A stretch of DNA of 64,000 bases from Hydrogenophaga sp. SL48 (lineage in GTDB: Bacteria; Pseudomonadota; Gammaproteobacteria; Burkholderiales; Burkholderiaceae_C): assembly GCF_021729865.1 (NCBI RefSeq), contig NZ_CP063400.1, forward strand, positions 3,968,001 through 4,032,000. Direction: 5' to 3'. Positions 26,883 through 35,718 of the stretch are shown piece after piece. Position 1 is the stretch's first letter. Each line of letters opens with the position of its first letter. The position numbers were made by a program, and so were the translations under genes. The notes under the pieces were generated by a model. It was not told the DNA's origin and ran no database searches. It saw nothing but the letters and a program-made list of their open reading frames with translations.

Positions 26883-28151
26883 TCAGGCCGTGGGTGCCAG
26901 CCAGTGCAGGAGCTGCTGCGCCACCACCGGGCTGGAGAGCAGCTCCAGGTGGCCGGTGCGGTAGACGATGTGCTGGCTGTCCTTCGCAAACACCAGCCGG
27001 CGCGCGGGCTCGTCGTGCTGGCCCAGCGCGCTGCGGAGCGGCACCAGGCCATCGCCCATCAACCGGTCGGCCAGCAGTCCGCGCTGACCGACCAGCGAGG
27101 CCGCCACGGTGAAACAGGCCACGCCCTCGGGCAGCGGCAGCGGCACGCGGTGGTCGTCGGGCGAATCGAACTGGTCACGGCTCTGCCAGTCCACATCCTG
27201 AACATGGCCGTGGCGCAGGTCGGTGATGCCCGCGCTGCGGATGCGGCCCAGCCGGGCGAACGGCGCCGTGTGCGGCGAGGACGCCAGCAGCAGGTCCACC
27301 CCGTGGCCCGCGCGCTCCAGCGGCGCGCCGTGGTGCGGCGTGCCCAGAAACACCAGCTCGCGCAGCAGCCCCGGCCAGCGCTGGCCCGCCTCGCGCGCCA
27401 CCTGCACGGCCGAACGCGCCACCAGCCCGCCCATGCTGTGGCCCACGATCGTGATGCGCTCCAGCGGCACCGGCCAGGCCGCCACCAGCCGGTCCATCAA
27501 CGCGGCCAGTTCACGGCCGTTGACGGAGGTGTGCAGGCCGGAGTTGTAGCGCAGGTAGACCGGCGTGCAGCCGAGTGCCCGTGCGAGGAATTGGCCATGG
27601 TCATGCCCACTGCGGCGCCATTGCGTGTCGCTCATGCACAGGCCATGCGCCAGCAAGAGCAGGTGCGAACCCGTCGCCGTGCCGAGCGATGCGGCCAGCG
27701 CATCGGCCTCGCCCAGCGACAGCGTCGCGCCATCGAAGCGCAGCTCCATCGGCTGCGCCAGCGGGTTGCCCATGGCCAGCAGCTTGTCGCCCAGCACGCC
27801 GTTCAGCGCCGCCAGCACCGCCTCACGCGCGGGCGAAGCCTCGGGGTGCTTGGCAGGGTCGTCCAGCAGCGGCAGCAACAGGCCCAGCACGGTGTCCGTG
27901 CCGCGGCCCACCAGCCGGGTCACACCGCGCACAGCCTGGTACACCTGCCCGGTCAGTCCACCGGCCTGCTCAGCGGAAGCCCCGTTCGACATTCCCAGCC
28001 GCCGCCGCACCGACTGATGCACCCCCTCGGTGATGTTGATGGCGCCCTGCGTCGCCTGCAGGATCAGCTGCGCCACGGCCTTCAGGTCCGATGGGCGCAC
28101 ATGGCGCAACACGGCGTGTTGGGGGGTGGTGGGTGGGGTGGGAGCGGTCAT
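26883..28151 (-). CDS. Alpha/beta hydrolase, PGAP1/lipase-like
   Basis: 422 residues. Nucleophile elbow GHSMGGLVAR inside VPLERITIVGHSMGG, oxyanion region LLLLAHGLCMSD, and a late His in KDSQHIVYRTGHLEL that could complete the triad. An N-terminal helical extension of about 150 residues precedes the hydrolase fold. No signal peptide is seen. Probable cytosolic or peripheral esterase/lipase of unknown substrate. Start 28151 (MTAPTPPTTPQ) is chosen over the longer frame to 28190 because of composition. The 234 bp upstream (28152-28385) hold no recognisable gene. Confidence 0.85.
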   Translation of the reverse strand: MTAPTPPTTPQHAVLRHVRPSDLKAVAQLILQATQGAINITEGVHQSVRRRLGMSNGASAEQAGGLTGQVYQAVRGVTRLVGRGTDTVLGLLLPLLDDPAKHPEASPAREAVLAALNGVLGDKLLAMGNPLAQPMELRFDGATLSLGEADALAASLGTATGSHLLLLAHGLCMSDTQWRRSGHDHGQFLARALGCTPVYLRYNSGLHTSVNGRELAALMDRLVAAWPVPLERITIVGHSMGGLVARSAVQVAREAGQRWPGLLRELVFLGTPHHGAPLERAGHGVDLLLASSPHTAPFARLGRIRSAGITDLRHGHVQDVDWQSRDQFDSPDDHRVPLPLPEGVACFTVAASLVGQRGLLADRLMGDGLVPLRSALGQHDEPARRLVFAKDSQHIVYRTGHLELLSSPVVAQQLLHWLAPTA

Positions 28152-28385
28152 GGGGCATTGTGGCGGTGGCCATGGAGCGACGGTAGACACGCCTCACCAA
28201 TGGTGCCAAGGGTTAGAAACTCGCAAAAACACGACCACGGCGTCCCCCGAAGGCGGCCTCGTGCCTGTCAGTCGGAAACGGCTCCGGCCATGAAGCCAGA
28301 TCAGCAATACGCCCTTGGACTGGGCCGAGACTCATTGGAAGTCCGTATCAAATGACCGCCACGTTCAATGCCGCTGCCAAGGGGC

Positions 28386-29645
28386 TCAGAAACTCTCCCC
28401 AGCCCCCAGATACCGCCACTGCCCCACCGGCAGATTGCCCAGCACCACGTTCCCGATGCGGATGCGCTTGAGGCCCACCACGTGCAGGCCGACCTGTTCG
28501 CACATGCGGCGGATCTGGCGCTTCTTGCCTTCTTTCAATATGAAGCGCAGCTGCTCGGGGTTCATCCAGTCCACCTGGGCGGGCTTCAGGGGCTGGTCGT
28601 CCAGGCTCAGTCCGTGGCGCAGCCGGGCCAGCTGGGCGGCGGGAAAAACGGACTGCACGTCCTGCGTGACCACGCCCGCGCCGTGCGGGCCGTTGGGTGC
28701 GTAGTGCACGCGCACCAGGTATTCCTTTTCGATGCCGCTGCTCTCGCCGATGAGCTGGCGCGCGATGCGGCCGTCCTGCGTGAGCACGAGCAGGCCGACG
28801 GAGTCGATGTCGAGGCGGCCACAGGGCGCGAGGCCGCGCGTGTGTTCGGGGGCGAAACGGCGGCCGTCGGCCGGGTGGCGGGCATCGCCACGCCACTGGC
28901 TGGGTGCGCCGATCAGCGTGGCGGCGGCTTCGTGGCCGTCTTCGGGCTGGCCGCTCACGTAGCCCATGGGCTTGTGCAGCAGGATCGTCACCTGGCCCGC
29001 CTGCTGGTGGCGCGCCTGGGGCAGCACCTCCACGTTGGCGTCGGGCGCCACGGGCATGCCCATGACGGCGGGCTCGCCGTTGACCAGCACCCAGCCGCGC
29101 GCGATCCACTCGTCGGCCTCGCGGCGCGAGCACAGGCCGAGGTCGGCCATGCGTTTGTTGAGGCGGATTTCACCGCGCACGTTGCCCACGCGGGCGAGGT
29201 CGGGCCGGTGCGGCTGCACCGGGCGCGGGGCAGCGGACGGCGCGCGTTGCGGGCGGTCGGCCGCGCCATAGGGTGCGTCGCGCGGGTCGGCGCGGCGCGG
29301 GGCCGGACGCTCGCTCCAGCCACGGTCGTCACCGCGCGGTGCGGCTCCGGGGCCTGAGCGCGGGCGGTCGCCGGTGGGTCGGGGGCCTGTGGGCCGGTCG
29401 CTGCCCGGGCGGTCGGCGCCATAGCGGGGCCGCTCGGCACGCTCGCCTTCGGGGCCAGCCCGTTGGGCACCGCGGCCAGGTGAGGGTTCACGCGGCGGCT
29501 TGGGGGCGGAGGCCGACACGCTCTTGGCGCGGGCCGGACCGGGCGGGCGCACCGGGGCGCGGCGCGGCGCGAAGGGGTCGGGGGCGGTCTTTTTGGCGGC
29601 GCCCGGGGTGAGCTTGAGGGTGCGTGCGGGCTTGTCGGTGGTCAT
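28386..29645 (-). CDS. 23S rRNA pseudouridine synthase, RluF/RluB type, with disordered N-terminal extension
   Basis: 419 residues. Residues about 1-150 are Arg/Pro/Gly-rich and repetitive ([10 protein letters not shown] style) and probably disordered and RNA-binding. An S4 domain follows ([24 protein letters not shown]), then the catalytic domain with the RsuA-family motif [19 protein letters not shown], where the Asp of GRLD is catalytic. Binding segments [11 protein letters not shown] and [17 protein letters not shown] are also present. The [11 protein letters not shown] segment resembles RluF-like enzymes, but the exact uridine cannot be assigned. Start 29645 gives [15 protein letters not shown]. 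Confidence 0.93.
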   Translation of the reverse strand: MTTDKPARTLKLTPGAAKKTAPDPFAPRRAPVRPPGPARAKSVSASAPKPPREPSPGRGAQRAGPEGERAERPRYGADRPGSDRPTGPRPTGDRPRSGPGAAPRGDDRGWSERPAPRRADPRDAPYGAADRPQRAPSAAPRPVQPHRPDLARVGNVRGEIRLNKRMADLGLCSRREADEWIARGWVLVNGEPAVMGMPVAPDANVEVLPQARHQQAGQVTILLHKPMGYVSGQPEDGHEAAATLIGAPSQWRGDARHPADGRRFAPEHTRGLAPCGRLDIDSVGLLVLTQDGRIARQLIGESSGIEKEYLVRVHYAPNGPHGAGVVTQDVQSVFPAAQLARLRHGLSLDDQPLKPAQVDWMNPEQLRFILKEGKKRQIRRMCEQVGLHVVGLKRIRIGNVVLGNLPVGQWRYLGAGESF

Positions 29646-29722
29646 GGAGGGGATCATCCCAGATTGGCGCGGCGGCATCGGCACAATCGACGGTTTGTGA
29701 CCCCAGATCAAGGTGCCTCTCG

Positions 29723-30073
29723 ATGAAACGTTTCCCTGCCACCTGCGCAGCTTTGAGCCTCCTGCTGCTGAACGCGTGTGCCGCGCGGTCCAACCCGGAT
29801 GCAGAGCCACCGATTTCCGAGCGCACCTACGCGGATCACGGCTGCGCCGACCTGGGCGAGGCCTGGCGCGACATGCGCGACCACGAAGACCAGCTGAGCG
29901 GCGAGGTCGCGCGCATCGCGAGCGGGCAGCCGGTCACCGATTCCCCGCGTCCGCCGAAGGACCGCGGCCACGCCCAGGCGCTGGACGCGGTGCGCGCCCA
30001 CCTGGACGCGATCCGGGCGCGCGCCAGCCGCACGGCCTGCACCTTGCCGACGGGCACCACGGCGCGCAATTGA
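29723..30073 (+). CDS. Small predicted lipoprotein
   Basis: 116 residues. Signal peptide [16 protein letters not shown] followed by lipobox LNAC with Cys19. The mature part is short and charged with two further cysteines ([10 protein letters not shown] and RTACTLP) that could form a periplasmic disulfide. Family and function unknown. The start was chosen for the signal peptide; no strong ribosome binding site is visible. It is divergent from the pseudouridine synthase gene. Confidence 0.65.
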   Translation: MKRFPATCAALSLLLLNACAARSNPDAEPPISERTYADHGCADLGEAWRDMRDHEDQLSGEVARIASGQPVTDSPRPPKDRGHAQALDAVRAHLDAIRARASRTACTLPTGTTARN

Positions 30074-30140
30074 GGTTCACGAGGCCTGCCTCCGGAGCGT
30101 GCCTCAATCTGGAAACCCCACCGGAGCGCGTGCCTCAACC

Positions 30141-30219
30141 CAGAACGCGGTGGAACCGGCTTCGCCGGGCCACTCGCGTTGTCCCCCCGGGGGGAAGCCG
30201 CGAAGCGGCGCAGGGGGGC
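30141..30219. repeat. Dispersed 3'-end repeat, copy 7
   Basis: GGAACCGGCTTCGCCGGGCC, CCCCCCGGGGGG and GCCGCGAAGCGGC. It ends immediately at the TAG stop (30220-30222, minus strand) of the Crp-type gene. Just outside, CCGGAGCGYGCCTCAA is repeated twice (30090-30140). Confidence 0.85.
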
Positions 30220-30945
30220 CTACAACTCGCCTTGCCGCAGCGCCGCAAGGTCCAGCACCCGCAGGCCGCCGTACTCGATGCGGATCCAGCCCTTCTCAGC
30301 CAGCGTGGACAGCGCTTCGTTGACCCGCTGGCGCGAGAGGCCGACGAGGTACGCCAGCTCCTGCTGGGTGATGCGCAGGATGCCGCCCACGTTGGGCGAG
30401 AGCAACGGGTGAAACAGCGCCGCGAGGTTGCGCGCCACGCGCAGGTCGGGGTTGTTGATGCGGTCGATCTCGCGCGCGGCGATGAACTGGCCCAGCCGCT
30501 CGTTGAGCTGGAACATGACAAACCGGTTGAACCCGATCGAGTGGTCGAGCAGCCAGTCAAAGGTCTCGACCGGCAGGCCGGCCACGTGGCTGCGGCGCAG
30601 GGCCTGGATGTTGTAGCGGTACTGCTCGTGTTTGAGCACCGTGCCTTCGCCGAACCAGCCGCCCGGCGCCACACCGGTGAAGGTGATCACCGGGCCTTGC
30701 GAGTCGTCGTTGCTCATCTTGAGCAGACCGTCGACCAGGCCGAACCAGTAGGTCACGGGCCGGCCGATGCGGCAGATGTAGTCGCCGACCTGCGCCTGCG
30801 TCACCACCAGCGCGTCGACCGCGCGCTGCCGCTCGCTCTCGGTCAGGCGCTGCAACCAGGGAATCTGGGCCAGTTCGCTGGCCTCAGGCGCACGGGCGCG
30901 CTCTCGCAGCGCGGCACCGGAGCGCAGGGGTGTCATGGGCGCCAT
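30220..30945 (-). CDS. Crp/Fnr-family transcriptional regulator
   Basis: 241 residues. Cyclic-nucleotide-binding-like beta-roll (about 35-150: VGDYICRIGRPVTYWFGLVDG, PGGWFGEGTVL) and a C-terminal winged HTH (ITQQELAYLVGLSRQRVNEALSTLAEKGW). The Cys cluster that holds an Fe-S centre in Fnr is absent. The effector is unknown; the R/S pair that binds cAMP is not evident. Start MAPMTPLRSG at 30945 has AGGA eight bases upstream. An alternative ATG at 30975 directly follows a perfect hairpin that would block initiation. Confidence 0.88.
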   Translation of the reverse strand: MAPMTPLRSGAALRERARAPEASELAQIPWLQRLTESERQRAVDALVVTQAQVGDYICRIGRPVTYWFGLVDGLLKMSNDDSQGPVITFTGVAPGGWFGEGTVLKHEQYRYNIQALRRSHVAGLPVETFDWLLDHSIGFNRFVMFQLNERLGQFIAAREIDRINNPDLRVARNLAALFHPLLSPNVGGILRITQQELAYLVGLSRQRVNEALSTLAEKGWIRIEYGGLRVLDLAALRQGEL

Positions 30946-30977
30946 GGCGTTGGTCCTGTCACTCGTGATGTCCATGT

Positions 30978-30999
30978 CGGGGGGCCGAACGGCCCCCCG
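30978..30999 (-). terminator. Perfect GC hairpin between the ubiA-like gene and the Crp-type gene
   Basis: CGGGGGGCCG/CGGCCCCCCG with an AA loop. It lies 23 bp beyond the UbiA-like stop on the minus strand. No U-tract follows. It may end the upstream transcript, or attenuate read-through into the Crp-type gene. Confidence 0.5.
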
Positions 31000-31021
31000 C
31001 TCCTGAAACGGCGGCACGTTG

Positions 31022-31912
31022 TCATGTCAACAGCACGGACATGATCATGACGGCACCCATGCCCGCGTACAGCGCACGGTAGCGGATCTGCAGTCGGCGC
31101 ACGCTCTGGAACGGCAGGCCCTCACGCATCGCCTGCAGCGTCCAGTGGAGATGCAAGGGGTAGATCGCGGCGACGACAAGGGCCAGCCCTTGCGGCACGG
31201 CGCCGTTCAAAGCCAGCAGGATCAACAGCGCGTCGGCGAAGTTGAACAGCGCGAAGCTGACGATGAAGACCCGCTTCTTGCCGAACTTCACCGCGTTGGT
31301 GTGGATGCCGTTGCCCAGGTCGGCCTCGCGGTCGCGAACCTCCTGTGTCAGGTGCCCCGCGCTGAAGATCACGGCAAAGAACAGCGCAATCTGCAGGCCA
31401 TGGATGTCGGGGCTTCGAAACACGGAATAGCCCAGCAAGAAGTGCAGCACGCCACTGACCAGGTGCAGCGCCGAGCTGACCAGGGGGACACCCTTCATAT
31501 AGACATGGGGGACGGAGTACAGCGCGCTCGCGACGGCGATCATCAGCCCCAAGCCCAGCGTTGCAGGCCCCAGCTGGCTGAAGGCCATCAAGCTCAACAG
31601 GAGCAGCAGCAGGAGCAAGGCCGCGACCTCATGGCGCCGAATGCCTCGGTTCAGGAACACGCCCGCCGAACGTGCGGGGTCCCGAAGGTCCTGGTGGACG
31701 CCGGCCCAGTCGTTGAGCAAAAAGACGTGAGCCACCAGGAAGGCGTTGCCGGCCGCCAGCAGCATGAGCGCCATCACGCTCTGGTTCGTGAGCTGGCTCA
31801 TCGCGAACACGGCACCCAGCAGGGGCGTGCCCTGAAGCACCAGGACCTCGTCGAACCGGATGCACGACAACAGACGCAGCGCCCAAGGCGCAACGGGAGA
31901 CCGATCCGTCAT
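31022..31912 (-). CDS. UbiA-family prenyltransferase
   Basis: 296 residues, eight to nine TM helices. The first Asp-rich motif is NDWAGVHQDLRDP (the usual NDxxDxxxD with Gly at the fifth position). The second is EVRDREADLGNGIHTNAVKFG. These place it in the UbiA superfamily, which transfers prenyl groups from allylic diphosphates or makes lipid-linked sugars (DPPR synthase). The acceptor cannot be inferred: flanking genes are not ubiquinone, heme or menaquinone genes. The gene overlaps the 3' end of the 1157-codon gene by 4 bp (ATGA), so the two products very likely act together. Confidence 0.88.
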   Translation of the reverse strand: MTDRSPVAPWALRLLSCIRFDEVLVLQGTPLLGAVFAMSQLTNQSVMALMLLAAGNAFLVAHVFLLNDWAGVHQDLRDPARSAGVFLNRGIRRHEVAALLLLLLLLSLMAFSQLGPATLGLGLMIAVASALYSVPHVYMKGVPLVSSALHLVSGVLHFLLGYSVFRSPDIHGLQIALFFAVIFSAGHLTQEVRDREADLGNGIHTNAVKFGKKRVFIVSFALFNFADALLILLALNGAVPQGLALVVAAIYPLHLHWTLQAMREGLPFQSVRRLQIRYRALYAGMGAVMIMSVLLT

Positions 31913-34900
31913 GGCTGGCGACCCGCGCTGTTCAGATACAGCCGCAGCCAGATGGCGTACCCCACATCCTCTGACCAGTACAGCCGCGACACCGAGGCGC
32001 TGAGGTCGTTGTGGTAGAGCATGGGCGGATTCTGTCTCACCGCGGAAAACCCGTCGTCCGAGAGCGCCTGCAGCAATTGAAGCACCTGGGCCTGGGAAGG
32101 CACCTGATCCCCGCCCCCTTCCAGCGCCACCAGCATCCGGGCCGCATCCAGCCAGACGCGCTGCTCTGGAATGTCGGTCTGCACCCGGGTCGGCGGCAGC
32201 TGCAAGTCGCAGCCCACGGCTTTCAGGTCCGTCTGGCGCATCACGGGCACCAGCGGCGCCTTGCGGTAATAGACCCAGAGGCGTTCCTGATCGATGGTGT
32301 TGCGCAGCGCCGTACACAGCGCTCGGGCGGCTGGCGGGTCCACCTGGGCCAGCCACATGAGCAGGTGCATCTGGATGCCCACATCCGGAGGGTTCGGGTC
32401 GGCGCCGGGGTTGAGGCAGCTGTACCCGCTTTGCGGCGCCAGCCAGGTCTGGTACAGACCTTCAGCGGTGCGGTAGCGTCGCAGCGTCTCCAGAGCGGCC
32501 GGTCGCAGCGAATCGGCGCCCGGCGCCAGGCGCCACACCAGCGCGGTGTCGTCGGTGTCCGGCGTGATGGTGCACATGCCGTTCTCTTTCATGGCGCGTC
32601 CACCGGGCTTGCCGTGGTACCGGACCAGGCCACTGGACTCGATCTGCTGTTGCAGATGGTTCCGGGCCAACGCCAGGCTGCCCGCCAGACCCACGTTGTC
32701 GGCCTTGCTCCCGAGCACATCGACCATCAGGGCGGTGACGTAGGTGTTCATCTCTTTCACAGGCTGCTCAAAGCGTGTCCCGGTGGTGTGTGAAGTGAGC
32801 CAGTAACCGTCGGCCTGCTGCCGGCGGTGGATCAGCCCCACGGCCAGCCCTGCGCGTCGGGCCAGCTCACCGTCTGGCGTGCGGGCTTCAGGGTCCTCGG
32901 CAATCCCTGCCTGTGCCGGTTCGACACGGATGTCGCTCAGGCCAAGAACCAGGTTCCGGGCATCGCCACTGGGCAAGGGATTGACCGTGGCGCTGTCCAG
33001 CGCCAGGAGGTTGATGAGGTTGCGTCCCGCGTGGAGGCGGGTGCGCACCACGACAGAGGCTGCACCCTCGAAGGTGCGCTCCCGTCCCACCGGCAGACCA
33101 TCGTGGAGCAACAGGAACCTGCGATCGGAAGTGGTGAGACCGGGGCCGGGCACCACATCGAGCCGCAGGTCCACGTCGCGGTCCTGCCGCGACCACAGCG
33201 CAAACTCGATCCCTTCGGCGGCCCCCTGCCCCAACCACAGGAACCCGCGCTCCTGGCCTCCATGGTCTTCCACGGGCCAGGGTGTCTGCCACATCGCGGG
33301 ATCAATCCCCACCTGGTTCATGAGCGGGGGCGCGACCCTCACCAGGGGCAACGCGGCGGGAACTTCCGTGTGGGCCAACGGCAGCTCGTTCATGGGCGAG
33401 CCCTTCACCTCGTACAGCCGCTGACCCGGCGAGCGCAACGGGATGTCCCTCAGGTTCGCATCCTCGTTGAGCCACCGCACGAACTCGCGGGTATCGTGGG
33501 CCGGCGACCAGAGAAAGCTGGCCCGCTTATCGTTGTGGATCAACACATGGGTCACCCGCTCCGTGTCCATGATCCGGCGCATCCGGACCGGGTCGAACCG
33601 GCCGTTCCCCCAGGGAATCACCGCGTTGGCGTAGTGCGTTTCCGGTGAAAAGAGGGGGTATTCGCGCGAATCCCTGTCCCCCACGAGCAGCACACGGGAC
33701 CCGGAGGGCAACACCGATCTGGTCACCTCGCTGAACGGTTCGCTGAGCACCACACCGGTCGCCGCCCCGGAAGCCGGTTGCCACACGTTCTGGACCAGAG
33801 ACCGGATGGGCTGGAACGCGGCGTACACGACCGCCAACGCCGCCAATGCCCTGGCAACGCGGCTGCCCGACAGGCGTGGGGCCAGCACCGCGATGCCCAG
33901 AGTCAAGGCCAGCGCATAGGCGCCCACCAGAAACCGCCCGGGCACGTCCGAATGGACCATCCAGCGCGCCCCGAACAGAATCGCCGCCCACAGGGGAATG
34001 GCCAGCAAGGCCAGCACCGAGACATCGGTCAGCCTGACGCGGGGCCATGTCGACACCAGGTTGCGCGCCAGGTGCACCAGCGCGACCAGCAGCACCGGCA
34101 TCCAGAGCAGCCCCCACAGCGAATACCGGGCGGCCTGCTCTGGCAGCGTGTAGGCAAACAGGCCCGGCCAGGATTGGTCCTTCTCGCCCAGCAAGGGCTC
34201 GCCCGCCCCCAACGCGGCCATCGCCTGGTTGGCCGCCCGACTGAAGCCGGCGCGAGCTTCCTCAGAAACAGGCACGACAGGCAACTCCAGCGTCTGGAAG
34301 GCAAAGCGCACCGCGTGCGTGTACATGACTTGTGGCTCGATCTGCGCTTTCACCGCCTGTTGCGCCAGCTCGGGCCCCATCGGGTGACCGTGGTTGACGG
34401 TGTTGAAGACCAAGGGGATCAGCAGCGCGCTCAACAGTCCTCCACACAGTCCTCCTGCGGCCAGGAACTTCAGCTGCCGGACACGTGACACCTCGCCGGA
34501 CGCCCACCACACGATCAGCACCAGGCTGGGCAGCAGCACCACCGGGAACGACCGGACATTGATGCTCAGGACCGCGAACACGCCCAGGAAGAAACACCGG
34601 ATCGGCCCCGGCGCGGCACCCACCGTCACCGCCCAGTGAGCGAGACCGAGCAAGGTCAGGATCGCCCAGATTTCCGGCTTGAGGCCCATCGCGCTGGAGA
34701 GCACCAGTGGCGTCGAGACCAGGACCAGCACACCCGCCAGGGCCGCGGTCTGCCCCAGCCTCAATGCGCGCAAGAGCAGGTACTGCCCGACGGTCGCCAG
34801 CGGCAACGCCAGCCCGAACACCAGACGGCCGACCAGCTCCGACTTGGTCAGCAACACCGGCCACAGGAAAAACAGCTCACTGCCGAACGGCACGATGTTC

Positions 34901-35382
34901 TGCTGGATGATGTGCGCGCTGTAGGGAAACACGCTGCGGTTCTGGATCCAGTGGATGACCCGCGTGGCGTGATACAGCCAGTCGTCCGAGTTCCGCAGCG
35001 GCTCCATCCCCTGCCGCACCATCGCCAGCAGGACGACCGCGCCGATGACGCACAGGAGCAGGAGGCCCCACACCGAAAGCCCCCCGACAAACGCCGCCAA
35101 CCCCGAGCGCAGCCGGCTCACAGCCTGTTCGACACCTTGCCGCGTGGGCCAGTGCCAGCCGCCCGTGAACCGCAGGGTCAGTGCGCACAACAGCCCCTGA
35201 AACAGCAACCACCCCGCCGGGGTCAGCTGGTGAACCAAGGAGGTCAGGCTGGTGATCGCACCGACCTGCAGCATCACGCTGGCCACAAAGATCCAGTAGC
35301 CGTCGGCCGGTGTGCGAGCGAGTCGCGAGGCCCAGCGCAGCGAGACCCAGACCATCAACAGCAGGGAGATGAAAAAAAACAT
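31909..35382 (-). CDS. Large GT-C-like membrane protein with C-terminal terpene-cyclase-like domain
   Basis: 1157 residues. Residues 1-530 hold about 12 TM helices, with an acidic first loop (NSDDWLYHATRVIHW, 131-145) of the kind seen in GT-C glycosyltransferases. Residues 540-830 are soluble and beta-rich, including VLLVGDRDSREYPLFSP. Residues 840-1157 form a helical domain with QQADGYW (855-861), like a QW repeat of squalene/terpene cyclases. DTDDTA at 942-947 matches the class II cyclase acid motif DxDDTA. I do not know a characterised protein with this fusion. Start 35382 (MFFFISLLLMV) begins at the first TM. Coupled to the UbiA-like gene downstream. Confidence 0.8.
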   Translation of the reverse strand: MFFFISLLLMVWVSLRWASRLARTPADGYWIFVASVMLQVGAITSLTSLVHQLTPAGWLLFQGLLCALTLRFTGGWHWPTRQGVEQAVSRLRSGLAAFVGGLSVWGLLLLCVIGAVVLLAMVRQGMEPLRNSDDWLYHATRVIHWIQNRSVFPYSAHIIQQNIVPFGSELFFLWPVLLTKSELVGRLVFGLALPLATVGQYLLLRALRLGQTAALAGVLVLVSTPLVLSSAMGLKPEIWAILTLLGLAHWAVTVGAAPGPIRCFFLGVFAVLSINVRSFPVVLLPSLVLIVWWASGEVSRVRQLKFLAAGGLCGGLLSALLIPLVFNTVNHGHPMGPELAQQAVKAQIEPQVMYTHAVRFAFQTLELPVVPVSEEARAGFSRAANQAMAALGAGEPLLGEKDQSWPGLFAYTLPEQAARYSLWGLLWMPVLLVALVHLARNLVSTWPRVRLTDVSVLALLAIPLWAAILFGARWMVHSDVPGRFLVGAYALALTLGIAVLAPRLSGSRVARALAALAVVYAAFQPIRSLVQNVWQPASGAATGVVLSEPFSEVTRSVLPSGSRVLLVGDRDSREYPLFSPETHYANAVIPWGNGRFDPVRMRRIMDTERVTHVLIHNDKRASFLWSPAHDTREFVRWLNEDANLRDIPLRSPGQRLYEVKGSPMNELPLAHTEVPAALPLVRVAPPLMNQVGIDPAMWQTPWPVEDHGGQERGFLWLGQGAAEGIEFALWSRQDRDVDLRLDVVPGPGLTTSDRRFLLLHDGLPVGRERTFEGAASVVVRTRLHAGRNLINLLALDSATVNPLPSGDARNLVLGLSDIRVEPAQAGIAEDPEARTPDGELARRAGLAVGLIHRRQQADGYWLTSHTTGTRFEQPVKEMNTYVTALMVDVLGSKADNVGLAGSLALARNHLQQQIESSGLVRYHGKPGGRAMKENGMCTITPDTDDTALVWRLAPGADSLRPAALETLRRYRTAEGLYQTWLAPQSGYSCLNPGADPNPPDVGIQMHLLMWLAQVDPPAARALCTALRNTIDQERLWVYYRKAPLVPVMRQTDLKAVGCDLQLPPTRVQTDIPEQRVWLDAARMLVALEGGGDQVPSQAQVLQLLQALSDDGFSAVRQNPPMLYHNDLSASVSRLYWSEDVGYAIWLRLYLNSAGRQP

Positions 35383-35718
35383 GCGTGGCGTTTCGAGGTG
35401 TGGTCTCGTCCGTGGACGGTCTGCGCTGCGGTGGCGGCCTGCCCCCATTGTCGGGTGCACCCATGCGCGCCCTCGCGCGGCATCCAGAGGTTCGACAGCC
35501 AGCGCCGCGGCTTGAATGGCGGGGTGCCGTTCGGGCGCTTGCTGGGCGGGGCGCCCCTAGGGAAAGTCCTAGCAGGGGTCAACCCTCAATTGTCGTCGTA
35601 CCGACAACATAACGTCAAACATCTGCCTACCATCGCGACCAGAGTGATTTGAACGTGGGGTGCCCCACAGATCCCGGAAGCGGTCTGTCCCGACCCTCGG
35701 ACCCAGGAGATTTTGGCA
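35383..35718. other. Divergent intergenic region without a gene
   Basis: 336 bp between the large membrane protein gene and the acyl-CoA synthetase gene. No convincing coding sequence is present. The plus-strand half is less GC-rich and holds a dyad TTGTCG/CGACAA (35590-35607) about 110 bp before the synthetase start, a possible operator. An AGGAG at 35705-35709 is the synthetase ribosome binding site. Confidence 0.5.

Noticed and set aside
28152..28385. Short open frames (for example a 21-codon frame at 28290-28355) as genes or transposase remnants
   Set aside because: No ribosome binding site, no similarity I recognise, and no inverted repeats of an insertion sequence.
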